The notes beneath the pieces were generated by a model. That model made no database searches, was not told the DNA's origin, and saw nothing but the letters and a program-made list of their open reading frames with translations. Source: an uncultured Cellvibrio sp. (GTDB taxonomy: Bacteria > Pseudomonadota > Gammaproteobacteria > Pseudomonadales > Cellvibrionaceae). From it: a stretch of DNA of 14,197 bases. The stretch is taken from contig CAMPIG010000075.1 in the NCBI GenBank assembly GCA_946886255.1, forward strand, positions 1 to 14,197, read 5' to 3'. Each line of letters opens with the position of its first letter. Position 1 is the stretch's first letter. This document shows, piece by piece, positions 14,091 through 14,197 of the stretch. A program made the position numbers and the translations under genes.

Positions 14091-14197
14091 CGGGGGATGA
14101 GGAATCCGATTAAGTGCATAGTCAATACATTCGAAACAGACAGAAAGGAGTTATTGCCATTCAAAATGACTTGTTAATAAATCTTTCACATCAATGC

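Noticed and set aside
14140..14197. Possible gene start at the right edge after AAAGGAG
   Set aside because: The ATG after this site closes within three codons, and reading on in the open frame would need an ATT start. Nothing supports a gene in the bases available.
1..14197. CRISPR array, insertion sequence, phage or defence gene
   Set aside because: No regularly spaced repeats, transposase, integrase or defence-family protein was seen on either strand.

Overview
The window looks like chromosomal DNA of a Gram-negative gammaproteobacterium. The evidence is a TonB-dependent outer-membrane receptor with a C-terminal aromatic residue, a DjlA-type membrane J-protein, an exported S1/P1 nuclease, Shine-Dalgarno starts and middling base composition. 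The receptor-plus-nuclease content would suit a Cellvibrio-like polymer degrader, but that placement is a guess from gene content. No rRNA, tRNA, CRISPR array, transposase, integrase or phage gene is visible.

Layout from left to right. (1) 156-1253 (+) encodes a type IB DNA topoisomerase. It converges on 1326-1859 (-), a two-helix membrane protein with two adjacent dyads in its leader. (2) 2038-2961 (-) is a DjlA-like co-chaperone and 3097-3840 (-) an endonuclease VIII-family DNA glycosylase. (3) A 340-bp divergent intergenic region leads into a tight plus-strand cluster, 4181-7432. It holds a 387-aa ferritin-like protein, a 248-aa ferritin-like protein, a DUF2243 membrane protein and a CtaG-type membrane protein, with gaps of 46, 26 and 12 bp. 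(4) 7451-7696 (-) is a small, charged, proline-rich protein of unknown function. (5) A second plus-strand cluster, 8033-9886, holds a DUF892 (YciE/YciF-like) ferritin-fold protein followed by the paired membrane proteins TIGR02587 and TIGR02588. (6) On the minus strand, an S1/P1 nuclease (14090-13194) is followed 66 bp later by a roughly 1045-aa Oar-like TonB-dependent receptor (13127-9990), which ends at a clear rho-independent terminator (9920-9946).

How the genes may work together. The left two thirds reads as a stress or maintenance neighbourhood: three ferritin-fold proteins, a base-excision glycosylase, a topology enzyme, a membrane co-chaperone and several membrane proteins of unknown function. 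Two of the ferritin-fold proteins carry recognisable diiron ligand sets. The inference is protection of DNA and envelope from oxidative or stationary-phase damage, but no regulator gene is present to confirm it. The right third reads as an envelope uptake unit: an exported zinc nuclease and a large receptor, possibly co-transcribed.

The least explained points are the 387-aa protein with one intact and one apparently degraded ferritin-like half, the CtaG protein without any oxidase gene, the small disordered protein between two operons, and several perfect inverted repeats in leaders, between genes and inside the nuclease gene.
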